From: a bacterium
Lineage (GTDB): Bacteria > Babelota > Babeliae > Babelales > Vermiphilaceae
DNA: 10,254 nt
Direction of reading: 5' to 3'
Assembly (NCBI GenBank): GCA_030626185.1
Contig: DAOUPL010000032.1
Span: 1-10,254 of the forward strand
Position 1 is the stretch's first letter, and each line of letters opens with the position of its first letter. Shown in pieces: positions 1-6,360 of this stretch. The position numbers were made by a program, and so were the translations under genes. Below the pieces are notes generated by a model. It made no database searches. It was given only the letters and a program-made list of their open reading frames with translations, and had not been told where the DNA came from.

Positions 1-2
1 AG

Positions 3-644
3 CAAAACATTGCAATAAACGTATCACACATTGATTATCAAAATGCTATTATTCTCACGCCAGATTTTGATGCTTTTACCGTGATTAAAAGTGAAAAACC
101 AGAACTTGATACCGAGTTGACTATTTCTCAATGGGGTATAGAAAACACTTACTTTTTTTATAAACTAAGCAATTTTTTAACCGATTTTGGTATTACTGAT
201 TATATTCGCCAACAAGGGTTTCCATTTTTGTATTTTAATATTCATATTCGGCGCCATTTTATTGATCCATTTATTATAAGTTTTTTGCCAATAATCATTA
301 TCTTATTTATTATCTTTTCTCTTTTATTGATTGCTGGACTTAAAGAAAATCAAAAAGGTTTGGCAACACTTATTATTCGTCTATCATCAGGAATCTTTTT
401 CTCTGCTGCTATCGCGCACCAAACTTTCCAACGTACTGTTCACGCCGAAGAAATAACCTATTTTGAACACTTTTTCTTTATGCTCTATGTTGTCATTTTA
501 CTCACCACAATCAATGGTATGCTGTATGGAACAAAAAAAGGAGGCTGGTTTATTCTTTTTAAACAGAACTTACTTCCTCGACTTTTATTTTGGCCATCGG
601 TAATGAGCTTTATTTTGATTATTACGCTGGTATTTTTTTATTAA
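3..644 (+). CDS. C-terminal part of a four-helix membrane protein, possibly a pentameric ligand-gated ion channel-like protein (5' end outside window)
   Basis: The frame is open from the left edge, so the GTG at 81 is unlikely to be the true start and the gene is 5'-truncated by the window. Counting residues from GTG 81, a beta-type soluble part (about 1-57) is followed by four hydrophobic helices: about 63-87, 94-116, 128-149 and 168-187. The protein ends directly after the fourth helix. The order resembles the pLGIC (Cys-loop) family: a strand with SQWGI, a basic pre-M1 stretch (NIHIRRHF), a proline inside M1 (FLPIII), an M2 starting after a short loop and containing RLSSGIFFSA, an M3 entered through ITYFEHFFF, then a charged loop and M4. 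Topology and motif order are seen; the family assignment is inference and could be wrong, since any four-helix protein would share part of it. The ligand domain is mostly outside the window. The gene converges with the minus-strand gene that follows. Confidence 0.6.
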   Translation, partial: QNIAINVSHIDYQNAIILTPDFDAFTVIKSEKPELDTELTISQWGIENTYFFYKLSNFLTDFGITDYIRQQGFPFLYFNIHIRRHFIDPFIISFLPIIIILFIIFSLLLIAGLKENQKGLATLIIRLSSGIFFSAAIAHQTFQRTVHAEEITYFEHFFFMLYVVILLTTINGMLYGTKKGGWFILFKQNLLPRLLFWPSVMSFILIITLVFFY

Positions 645-704
645 AGCTTATGCAATAATCACTTTTACAAATTACTCGCTCTATTTTTTAAATTTATTAA
701 TTTA

Positions 705-1146
705 TCATCCAGAACCAGGGTGCTCATATATTGCCCACTCAAAATCATTTCGAAAATCTTCATCGGTAAATTTTTCTTTAAACTTTTCCACTATGTTACA
801 AACTTTTTTCAACGGCATTTTTTTTCCTACGTACAACCATCCCACATAAGTTATAGCCTGAAATTTATATTCGTTATACGGTAAATCTGGACTCATTTTT
901 TTTAAAAGATTTATTAAATACTTTATTGCACCATTTTTTATAAATACTTCTTTACAATATTCAGAATTGCTCTTACATATATCATATGAACGAGTACCTA
1001 TACGTAAACTTTTATTTTCACAAGGAAAGCTAGGATTATACTCAGAAGATAATTTTTCAAATAAATTTATTCTATTCAATTCTGCATATATAAACATTAC
1101 AAGCAGTACAAATACTTAAAAAAATAATAAACCACAGTTTTTTCAT
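705..1146 (-). CDS. Exported protein with possible armadillo-like repeat; frameshift inside the signal peptide
   Basis: The intact body reads from ATG 1097 to a TGA at 705 (130 residues), but that ATG has no ribosome-binding site. A good Shine-Dalgarno (GGAG, 7 bases upstream) precedes an ATG at 1146 in another frame, which encodes MKKLWFIIFL and then reaches a TAG after 24 codons. Removing one base near 1116-1118 would join the two frames into a typical Sec signal peptide ending in FIYA before ELNRIN. The gene is therefore either a recent frameshift mutant or contains a sequencing error. The mature part has four cysteines and a helical stretch (VFIKNGAIKYLINLLKK, then KFQAITYVGWL) that resembles an armadillo-type repeat, in which a Gly-Ala turn precedes a leucine-rich helix. 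This is weak similarity to one or two repeats, so no partner or role can be named. It lies 41 bases downstream of another exported protein gene, probably in the same transcript. Confidence 0.6.
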
Positions 1147-1187
1147 ACTAAGTCTCCGTAATTTGATACCATAAGGCAAACAATAAA

Positions 1188-2084
1188 CTAAGTTACAATT
1201 CCATGCTTGCTAGCTTGTTTACGTGAGTATGAACGCAACACAACTCGAGATAAATATTCGTTACGTGTTTCTATAACGCTATCTTCTTCAACTAAATTAA
1301 ACACAATTGATTTATTTTGTTTAATTTCATTTTTTAGTTGTTTATAAAATGCATCTGATAATAACGTAGCGGTATAATCGATAAAACGACAATATGAGCT
1401 TGTTAATGAATTATAAAAATCATCTAGTAAATTTATATCATCCAAAAGATCATCTTCAAAAAACTTTGTTAACTTCTGCGCTATTTCTTCAACATTACGC
1501 CATGTTTCAATACCATCTTCTGGAGACCAGATTAATCTATCCAAATGTGTTTCTATAAATCTTACTAACTCATAATGTAATTGCATTAATTCAAATTCTT
1601 TTTTTATCGACGGATTTAATGTAACTGCCATTTCACGCAAAAATGCTGTAGGATCTAATTGAAAAGAATCGTATTTATTGGAAAAATCACCTATTAAAAG
1701 TTCTACATGCTTTTCTTTTAAACGATCAAGCATATTGTCTTCTATGGGATAACGCTCCTCATCGTTACAATCTAAACAACTATTTTCAATATCTTCTAAC
1801 ATTATTGGTAATACCTTTAATAAAGTCAAAAAAGAATATGGATTAATAAAATCAGATCGTTTACCAATAGTATTAAGTGTCTTAAAAACCGCACGTAATG
1901 TTTGCGCTTTTATGATTTCACAAGTCTCTATCTCTTTTATTTCTAGCAATGTATCTGCTAGAACACCAAGCTGATCGTGTTTATATCTTTCAGAAAAAAT
2001 TGATGCTCTAAATTGTCTAAAACAATCTGCCTGACAAAGACTAAAAAAACTAACTACATAAAATAATACATAATTTTTGTTCAT
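1188..2084 (-). CDS. Exported all-helical protein of unknown function
   Basis: This 298-residue protein begins with a clear Sec signal peptide (MNKNYVLFYVVSFFSLCQA, probable cleavage after residue 19). The ATG at 2084 is preceded by AAGGA about nine bases upstream, which supports the start. The mature chain is predominantly amphipathic helix, rich in Glu, Asp, Lys and Leu, with a CLDC pair near residue 103 and an acidic stretch (FFEDDLLDDINLLDD) near residue 212. No catalytic motif or transmembrane segment is visible after the signal peptide, so it is probably released to the periplasm or outside. I do not recognise the family. It sits between two other exported-protein genes on the same strand, with 41 bases to the downstream one, which suggests a co-transcribed set of lineage-specific secreted proteins. 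A role in host interaction would be speculation. Confidence 0.8.
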   Translation of the reverse strand: MNKNYVLFYVVSFFSLCQADCFRQFRASIFSERYKHDQLGVLADTLLEIKEIETCEIIKAQTLRAVFKTLNTIGKRSDFINPYSFLTLLKVLPIMLEDIENSCLDCNDEERYPIEDNMLDRLKEKHVELLIGDFSNKYDSFQLDPTAFLREMAVTLNPSIKKEFELMQLHYELVRFIETHLDRLIWSPEDGIETWRNVEEIAQKLTKFFEDDLLDDINLLDDFYNSLTSSYCRFIDYTATLLSDAFYKQLKNEIKQNKSIVFNLVEEDSVIETRNEYLSRVVLRSYSRKQASKHGIVT

Positions 2085-2164
2085 AAAATATTCCTTTACT
2101 TTATCCCTTTAGCGTACCCGACCTATACTCGTCTGCATAGCATAAAAATAAAAAGCTTTACAAT

Positions 2165-2192
2165 AAAAAGAGCCTTTAATAAAAAAGGCTCT
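2165..2192 (-). terminator. Intrinsic terminator after the small basic peptide gene
   Basis: A perfect 9-bp stem (AGAGCCTTT at 2169-2177 with AAAGGCTCT at 2184-2192) encloses a six-base loop. On the minus strand it is followed by CTTTTTATT, giving the U-tract of a Rho-independent terminator. It lies 65 bases after the stop codon of the gene at 2257-2472. This implies that the next minus-strand gene, ending at 1188, has its own promoter within roughly 2085-2165. I could not find a convincing -35/-10 pair there. Confidence 0.8.
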
Positions 2193-2256
2193 ACTAAAAA
2201 ATAGTCAATTTTTATGACAATAGTTATCTACTTATTTTTATGTTTTTTTTGGATTT

Positions 2257-2472
2257 CTATTTATTTTTAGGTTGAGTAACTCGTCTAATGTTTAGCTTGG
2301 GTAATTTGTTGTCAGCTGTATTGCTACTTCTTGATGAACGCACATTTCGTCCATCTCGAGTTGGCACATCATGAAACTTTGGAGATTTTACCATTCCAGT
2401 ATTTCCCTTACCCTTTTCAGAACAAATTGCAATGCTACTAGAAATAACACAGAACAATAATAATTTTTTCAT
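2257..2472 (-). CDS. Small exported basic protein of unknown function
   Basis: This 71-residue protein has a Sec signal peptide (MKKLLLFCVISSSIAIC) and then a short, strongly basic, Ser/Asn/Arg-rich tail with no predicted fold (for example RDGRNVRSSRSSN and a C-terminal QPKNK). AAAGGA sits seven bases before ATG 2472. The gene is followed by a strong terminator at 2165-2192, so it looks like a real monocistronic gene despite its size. The cysteine at the end of the signal peptide is preceded by Ile, not Gly, Ala or Ser, so it is not a standard lipobox. The mature part of about 50 residues looks disordered and might bind nucleic acid or an acidic surface, but this is only inferred from charge. 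The family is not recognised. Confidence 0.65.
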   Translation of the reverse strand: MKKLLLFCVISSSIAICSEKGKGNTGMVKSPKFHDVPTRDGRNVRSSRSSNTADNKLPKLNIRRVTQPKNK

Positions 2473-2508
2473 ATAATATCCTTTAAGTTAAATATTTATT
2501 ATTAATAA

Positions 2509-2538
2509 CAAAAAAGGCCCCTGCATAAGCAAGGGCCT
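2509..2538 (-). terminator. Terminator-like hairpin on the minus strand with no protein gene upstream
   Basis: AGGCCCCTGC (2515-2524) pairs with GCAAGGGCCT (2529-2538), a 10-bp stem with one C-A mismatch and an ATAA loop. On the minus strand it is followed by six T residues, the signature of an intrinsic terminator. The plus strand has no T-tract after the stem. It therefore ends transcripts arriving from the right on the minus strand, where 2540-2786 holds no convincing protein gene. It could serve a small RNA or stop antisense read-through into the small exported peptide gene. Confidence 0.65.
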
Positions 2539-2735
2539 CATGCAATACAAGATTATTATTTCTAATAACCTTGCCTCTAGGTCTTCATATAAAGCTATCA
2601 CTTATATAAACCTAGAAGCACCATACAGAAAACTTTATATTATTCTAAATACCTTGTCAAAAAAAGCCCTGCAAAAAAACAAACACCATTTGCAACATAA
2701 AAAACATTACTATTTTCTAAATTATTTTAATTAAT
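2539..2735. other. Intergenic region without a supported protein gene
   Basis: Together with its flanks (2473-2786) this is the longest gene-free stretch in the window, about 314 bases. A 64-codon frame runs from ATG 2540 on the plus strand, but its ATG directly follows a hairpin arm, has no ribosome-binding site, and its translation is a low-complexity Lys/Asn/Tyr/His mix typical of random AT-rich DNA. A 7-bp inverted repeat (TCTAGGT at 2576-2582, ACCTAGA at 2610-2616) lies inside. I see no confident sigma-70 promoter; TACAAT at 2757-2762 is a possible -10 for the gsp operon but lacks a good -35. A minus-strand small RNA ending at the 2509-2538 hairpin is possible. Confidence 0.45.
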
Positions 2736-2783
2736 AACCCACTGTGATATCGTAAGTACAATAGAAAATATACTTTGTGGGTT
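2736..2783 (+). promoter_or_regulatory. Leader hairpin that pairs the gspF ribosome-binding region
   Basis: AACCCAC (2736-2742) is the exact reverse complement of GTGGGTT (2777-2783), and inside it AAGTA (2754-2758) can pair with TACTT (2771-2775). The right arm contains GTGGG, the only Shine-Dalgarno-like sequence before the gspF ATG at 2787, and is followed by a short T run. If the transcript starts upstream of 2736, the hairpin could mask the ribosome-binding site or act as a weak attenuator. The pairing is seen; any regulatory role is inference. Confidence 0.35.
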
Positions 2784-2786
2784 TTT

Positions 2787-3998
2787 ATGGCGCAATACAT
2801 TTACCAAGCATTATCAAAAGATGGTAAACAAACGAGTGGTACTCTTGATGCCAACACACAAGATGCTGCACGTCAACAATTAAGTCGTCAAGGATTGTTT
2901 GTCGTTTCAATTTTGCCTGCAGCAAGCGCCAAGCAACAAACGTTGCTACAACGTATTTTTGCGCGACGCATTACTACCAAAGAAAAAGTATTATTCACTA
3001 AACAACTTGCTATCTTACTGCGATCGGGTGTCCCATTATTACAAGCATTTGAGTTGCTGACTGAACAATTTGAAGGGCGCATGCAAACTATTTTAGTTGC
3101 TATAAAAGATGACCTTAAAGAAGGTATGGCGTTAGCAACTTCACTCGAACAATACCCACGCGTGTTTGATACCATTTATGTTCAACTTGTACGCGCAGGT
3201 GAAGCTAGTGGTAATCTTGAACGTATCTTAGAACGCTTGACACAGTTTATTGAGCGCCGGGAAGAACTAGCTAAAAAAATCAAGGGTGCATTACGTCAAC
3301 CAATAATCCAGTTAACGGTTGCTATACTTGTTGTTGGTTTTATGATGGTTAAAATAGTTCCAAACATGGTAAAAAACTTTGCCTCTATGGGGCAAGACAA
3401 ATTACCAACATCTACTGCTATTTTAATTGGCATTTCTGATTTTTTAGTTAATAATTTTTTACTCATTATTGGTGCACTTATTGCTCTTATTACCGCTTAT
3501 AATTACTGGACAAGCACACCAAAAGGTGCTTACACCGTTGATTCGATAAAGCTACGTTTACCATTAGTCAAATATTTAACCAAAACAAACGTAGTTGTGC
3601 AATTTGCTTACACTTTGGGCATGTTGCTCGAAGGTGGTGTTAATCTTGCACAAGCGTTGGATATTGTGTGCGCAACAGTCAATAATCGTGTACTTGCTGA
3701 AGCATTACGCGAAGCACGAGAAAACATTATAAAAGAAGGTAAAATTGCTCAATATCTCAAAGCAACAAACGTTTTTCCACCAATTGCTATTTATTTGATT
3801 CAAACAGGTGAAGAGAGTGGCAACCTTGATGAAATGTTATTAACGGTTGCTAAAAATTATGAAAAAGAAGCCGATGAGTTGACCGACAATTTGACAGCAG
3901 CGTTAAATCCAATCATGTTGATTGTAATGGCGGGGCTTGTTGGTTTTATTGTAATATCGATGGTACAATTAATGCAACCACCAGGGGATGCATTTTAA
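2787..3998 (+). CDS. gspF: Type II secretion inner-membrane platform protein GspF (PilC family)
   Basis: GspF is the polytopic inner-membrane platform on which the cytoplasmic ATPase acts to drive pseudopilus assembly. The 403-residue product has the usual family length and layout: an N-terminal segment (AQYIYQALSKDGKQTSGTLD), a first cytoplasmic helical domain with TKQLAILLRSGVPLLQAFELL, two membrane helices near 172-196 and 216-238, a second copy of the helical domain, and a third membrane helix near 375-396. The internal duplication is visible as QLVRAGEASGNLERIL (133-148) and YLIQTGEESGNLDEML (336-351). I chose ATG 2787 because the protein then starts with the usual AQYIYQALSKDG; a TTG at 2775 would add four residues and overlap the leader hairpin arm. 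GTGGG five bases upstream is a weak ribosome site. It is the first gene of the pseudopilus operon. A type IV pilus PilC role is the alternative, but the GspG-K genes that follow favour T2SS. Confidence 0.92.
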   Translation: MAQYIYQALSKDGKQTSGTLDANTQDAARQQLSRQGLFVVSILPAASAKQQTLLQRIFARRITTKEKVLFTKQLAILLRSGVPLLQAFELLTEQFEGRMQTILVAIKDDLKEGMALATSLEQYPRVFDTIYVQLVRAGEASGNLERILERLTQFIERREELAKKIKGALRQPIIQLTVAILVVGFMMVKIVPNMVKNFASMGQDKLPTSTAILIGISDFLVNNFLLIIGALIALITAYNYWTSTPKGAYTVDSIKLRLPLVKYLTKTNVVVQFAYTLGMLLEGGVNLAQALDIVCATVNNRVLAEALREARENIIKEGKIAQYLKATNVFPPIAIYLIQTGEESGNLDEMLLTVAKNYEKEADELTDNLTAALNPIMLIVMAGLVGFIVISMVQLMQPPGDAF

Positions 3999-4013
3999 CA
4001 CGTAGGAGTATTT

Positions 4014-4433
4014 ATGACTCACAGACAAAATGGTTTTTCATTAATCGAAATCATGATTGGTTTGGCAATTATCATGTTAATTGCTGCAGTTGTTGGACCA
4101 GCGGCAATTAATTTTTTAGCACAAGCTAAGAAAAAAACCACTTATGCAACATTACGAACACTAAAAAGTGTTATTCAACAATATAAAGTTGATGTTCGTC
4201 AATATCCAAAAACACTACAGGATCTCGTCCGCAAACCAAAAGATGAAGAAATAGCTAGACGCTGGATGGATGGCGGTTACATCAGTGGCGGTGAAGTACC
4301 TGAAGATGGATGGGATAATCCATTTAAATATTCACAAAAACAAGATCAAAATAATCCGTTTACTCTTTACTCATATGGTCCAAATGGCCCAGGATCTCCA
4401 AAAGGAGAATGGTTCAGTGTGTGGGACAAATAA
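4014..4433 (+). CDS. gspG: Type II secretion major pseudopilin GspG
   Basis: GspG is the main subunit of the T2SS pseudopilus. The 139-residue precursor has a short leader and type III signal MTHRQNG|FSLIEI, with Glu at mature position 5, followed by the hydrophobic helix to about residue 34. The C-terminal part matches GspG: RQYPKTLQDL, then RRWMDGGYI, VPEDGWDNPFKYSQ and LYSYGPNGPGSPKGE, which correspond to the YP-L, W-GPY, P-DPWGNPY and S-GPDG signatures. The acidic residues that coordinate calcium in well-studied GspG proteins are largely replaced here (GPNGPGSPKGE), so calcium binding may be lost or different. A strong TAGGAG lies five bases before the ATG, the best ribosome site in the operon, in keeping with the need for high expression of the major subunit. 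It follows gspF by 15 bases and overlaps gspH. Confidence 0.93.
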   Translation: MTHRQNGFSLIEIMIGLAIIMLIAAVVGPAAINFLAQAKKKTTYATLRTLKSVIQQYKVDVRQYPKTLQDLVRKPKDEEIARRWMDGGYISGGEVPEDGWDNPFKYSQKQDQNNPFTLYSYGPNGPGSPKGEWFSVWDK

Positions 4434-4959
4434 TAATTTCACTGGTTTTAGCTTAATAGAAATTCTAGTGGTCCTATTTATTATAGGGCTACTAGGATCT
4501 GTTGTTGCCCCAAATTTTAGAGGTGCTACACCAAGGCGTGAACGTGAAAAATTTATAAAACAACTTGAATCAATTACCCAATTTGGTTGGCAACAAGCAC
4601 TAATAACAAAAAAAACTCATCGCATTACTTTTAATTTTAAAACACGTACCATTGCACTACAAATAGAACGCATCAAAGACAAAGAAAAAGTTTTTACTTC
4701 ACCAGAGTCACAGCTCATAGATAATGAATTTGAATATCCAGAGCAATTTGAAATAAAACAATTTATTATCGAAGGCTTTGATGAACTCAAACGTTTTGCT
4801 GGTGGTGGCACCGATACAACATGGTTTTATGTTGTTCCTAATGGCCTTACACAAGATGTAAAAATTGTGTTTGCTGATAAAAAAGATACGCTTGGTGGTC
4901 GCCCACGCATGACAACATTACAAATCAATCCGTTTAATGGGCAATTTAGAGTTTTATGA
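4417..4959 (+). CDS. gspH: Type II secretion minor pseudopilin GspH-like
   Basis: This 180-residue pseudopilin precursor starts MCGTNNNFTG|FSLIEILVVLFIIG, with the cleavage Gly at 10 and Glu at mature position 5. The frame is open far upstream inside gspG, but the GTG at 4417 is the right start: AAAGGAG at 4401-4407 is a near-perfect Shine-Dalgarno nine bases before it, and the leader then has normal length. The gene overlaps the end of gspG by 17 bases, and its ribosome site lies inside gspG coding sequence, suggesting translational coupling. After the helix the chain is beta-rich (HRITFNFKTRTIALQIER, then DVKIVFAD and TTLQINPFNGQFRVL), as in GspH/FimT-type minor pseudopilins. Position after gspG and before gspI supports GspH. 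Exact H identity is from order and fold, since minor pseudopilins diverge strongly. Confidence 0.82.
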   Translation: MCGTNNNFTGFSLIEILVVLFIIGLLGSVVAPNFRGATPRREREKFIKQLESITQFGWQQALITKKTHRITFNFKTRTIALQIERIKDKEKVFTSPESQLIDNEFEYPEQFEIKQFIIEGFDELKRFAGGGTDTTWFYVVPNGLTQDVKIVFADKKDTLGGRPRMTTLQINPFNGQFRVL

Positions 4960-5372
4960 TTATAAAAAAAACAACTTCTGGTTTTACCATTATCGAAGTA
5001 CTTATCGCCCTTGCTATTGCCATGGTAATGCTTGCACCATTACTCAATTTACAAGGATTTATCATACGTCAAACAAGCCGCATGAGTGATGCAACAAGGC
5101 GCACATTAGCTGCACAAGAATTTTTGATTACTACACGCGCACAAACTCCAGAAGACGCGTATGAATTTTCTCAAGAAAAAAAAGTTCCGTTTTTAGATCT
5201 CACGTTATTGTACACATTAAGTAAAGTTGGCACACAATCAAAACTTACAAAACAAGATGATTTGTATCATGAAACTGTTGCTATGACGTATCAAGAAAAT
5301 AATAAAACTAAACGTGACTATCTTGTTTCTTTTATCTATAAAAAACCACAACCTGAGGAACAAAAAAAATGA
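4956..5372 (+). CDS. gspI: Type II secretion minor pseudopilin GspI-like
   Basis: The 138-residue precursor begins MIIKKTTSG|FTIIEVLIALAIAMVML with Glu at mature position 5. The helix ends near residue 27 and continues into MSDATRRTLAAQEFLI, similar to the GspI pattern in which a polar segment precedes the globular domain. It is the short minor pseudopilin of the set, as GspI usually is. Its ATG overlaps the gspH stop in an ATGA arrangement, and only a weak TAGAG lies upstream, so translation is probably coupled to gspH. In other systems GspI nucleates the tip complex with GspJ and GspK, both of which follow here. The C-terminus is basic and Gln-rich (KKPQPEEQKK). Confidence 0.82.
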   Translation: MIIKKTTSGFTIIEVLIALAIAMVMLAPLLNLQGFIIRQTSRMSDATRRTLAAQEFLITTRAQTPEDAYEFSQEKKVPFLDLTLLYTLSKVGTQSKLTKQDDLYHETVAMTYQENNKTKRDYLVSFIYKKPQPEEQKK

Positions 5373-6355
5373 TCAAACGTGGTTTTACTATAATCGAATT
5401 GATGGTTTCAATGATGATTGCCAGCATTATATCAGTAAGTTTAACTAATTATCTTGATCAGATTTATAAATTTCAAACGATTACCACTAATATCATTGAT
5501 GCCGACATGCGAGCAAGTATGGTTACCGCACAGCTTGAAGCTGATTTAATGGGTATTTTTATACCTTACGATCCATCTTCGCCAAGGCTTCGACGCGATA
5601 AAAAACAACAAGAAGAAAACAAAAAAACTGGTCGCGACATCATGTCCGGCGTAGCTTCAGCGAAGACGGAAGCGCGCAGCGCGATGGCAGAAGACACTGA
5701 AAAAAAAGAAGATAAAATAAAACCGTATAAAAATGTTTTCTTCGCACAAACAAAAAATAAACAATTTAATCTTCTAACTATGATCAGCACAAACGCACTT
5801 AATGTTTATTGGTCAGAAACTGTTGGAAAACCAAAACCAAACGTTACTCGTATTACGTATCGCCTTATTGCCGATCCGGTAAACAAAGAATCTTTTATGC
5901 TCACCAGACGAGAACAAAAAGATCCTGTTTATCAACCGTATAAAGATGAGAAACAATTATCAGATGAATACGTATTAGCTGACGGCATAAAAGAATGCAT
6001 AATTACGTATCACGCAGAATTATCTAATGATTCACAAGAAGAGAAACAAAAATCCGAACCAATCAAATCACAAACATGGCAGTGGCCAAAAAAGAAAGAA
6101 ACTGAAGACAAAGAAGGTAAACAAGAAGATATTACTTTGCCGACCATGATTACACTTGAATTAATTTTATGGAATGAACAATACAATCGCTCAACACCAT
6201 TTACGTATGCAATAGAAATACCGTTTGTGTATCCACTTGCCATCTCCAACTCAACGGAAGATAAAAAAAGTGATAAAAAACAAAGCAAAGACAAAGCTCA
6301 AGATAAAATAAATAATAATCAAAAACAGCAAACACAAAAACCAAGAAGTAAATAA
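5369..6355 (+). CDS. gspJ: Type II secretion minor pseudopilin GspJ-like, enlarged by insertions
   Basis: The precursor starts MIKRG|FTIIELMVSMMIASIIS, with cleavage after Gly 5 and Glu at mature position 5. GAGGA lies nine bases before the ATG, which overlaps the gspI stop by four bases (ATGA). In other bacteria GspJ forms the pseudopilus tip with GspI and GspK. At 328 residues it is much longer than the usual size of roughly 200. Three stretches explain this: residues about 70-110, which contain a GC-rich palindromic element; about 223-248, rich in Lys, Glu and Gln; and a C-terminal tail of about 35 residues that is almost all Lys, Asp, Gln and Asn. The core between them (NVYWSETVG, TRITYRLIADP, PTMITLELILW) keeps the beta-rich GspJ-like pattern. 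The J call rests on gene order plus the prepilin signal, and is likely rather than certain. Confidence 0.82.
   Translation: MIKRGFTIIELMVSMMIASIISVSLTNYLDQIYKFQTITTNIIDADMRASMVTAQLEADLMGIFIPYDPSSPRLRRDKKQQEENKKTGRDIMSGVASAKTEARSAMAEDTEKKEDKIKPYKNVFFAQTKNKQFNLLTMISTNALNVYWSETVGKPKPNVTRITYRLIADPVNKESFMLTRREQKDPVYQPYKDEKQLSDEYVLADGIKECIITYHAELSNDSQEEKQKSEPIKSQTWQWPKKKETEDKEGKQEDITLPTMITLELILWNEQYNRSTPFTYAIEIPFVYPLAISNSTEDKKSDKKQSKDKAQDKINNNQKQQTQKPRSK
5573..5669. repeat. Imperfect palindromic element inside gspJ, in frame
   Basis: TCTTCGCCAAGGCTTCG (5576-5592) pairs imperfectly with CGTAGCTTCAGCGAAGA (5650-5666), and CC at 5573-5574 pairs with GG at 5668-5669. Of the first 17 positions about 13 are Watson-Crick pairs and one is a G-T wobble. 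The arms are distinctly GC-richer than the gene around them and are separated by an A-rich centre. The whole element stays in frame and adds about 30 residues to GspJ. It resembles mobile palindromic repeats that insert inside genes, such as the Rickettsia palindromic elements, but no second copy is present in the window to prove it. Confidence 0.5.
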
Positions 6356-6360
6356 AAATA

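Noticed and set aside
689..704. TAAATT-TATT-AATTTA palindrome between the convergent genes at 644 and 705
   Set aside because: All A-T stem with no U-tract after it on either strand; likely chance in AT-rich DNA.
1116..1125. T TTT TTA slippery heptamer as a programmed -1 frameshift site in the exported protein gene
   Set aside because: The heptamer is in the correct phase, but a -1 shift leads to a stop after six codons. The body needs the +1 frame, so slippage there would not produce it.
2540..2734. A 64-codon plus-strand frame starting at ATG 2540
   Set aside because: No ribosome-binding site, the start lies against a hairpin arm, and the translation is a low-complexity Lys/Asn/Tyr/His mix expected from AT-rich non-coding DNA.
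2775..2786. TTG at 2775 as the gspF start
   Set aside because: It adds only four residues unlike other GspF proteins; ATG 2787 gives the usual N-terminus and has the GTGGG upstream.
4270..4416. Long N-terminal extension of GspH from ATG 4270
   Set aside because: It lies wholly within gspG coding sequence, and the prepilin leader would be far too long; GTG 4417 with AAAGGAG is a better start.
5566..5790. Minus-strand frame opposite gspJ
   Set aside because: It is a shadow of gspJ; its FAEATPD and RSLGEDGS ends come from translating the palindromic repeat arms.
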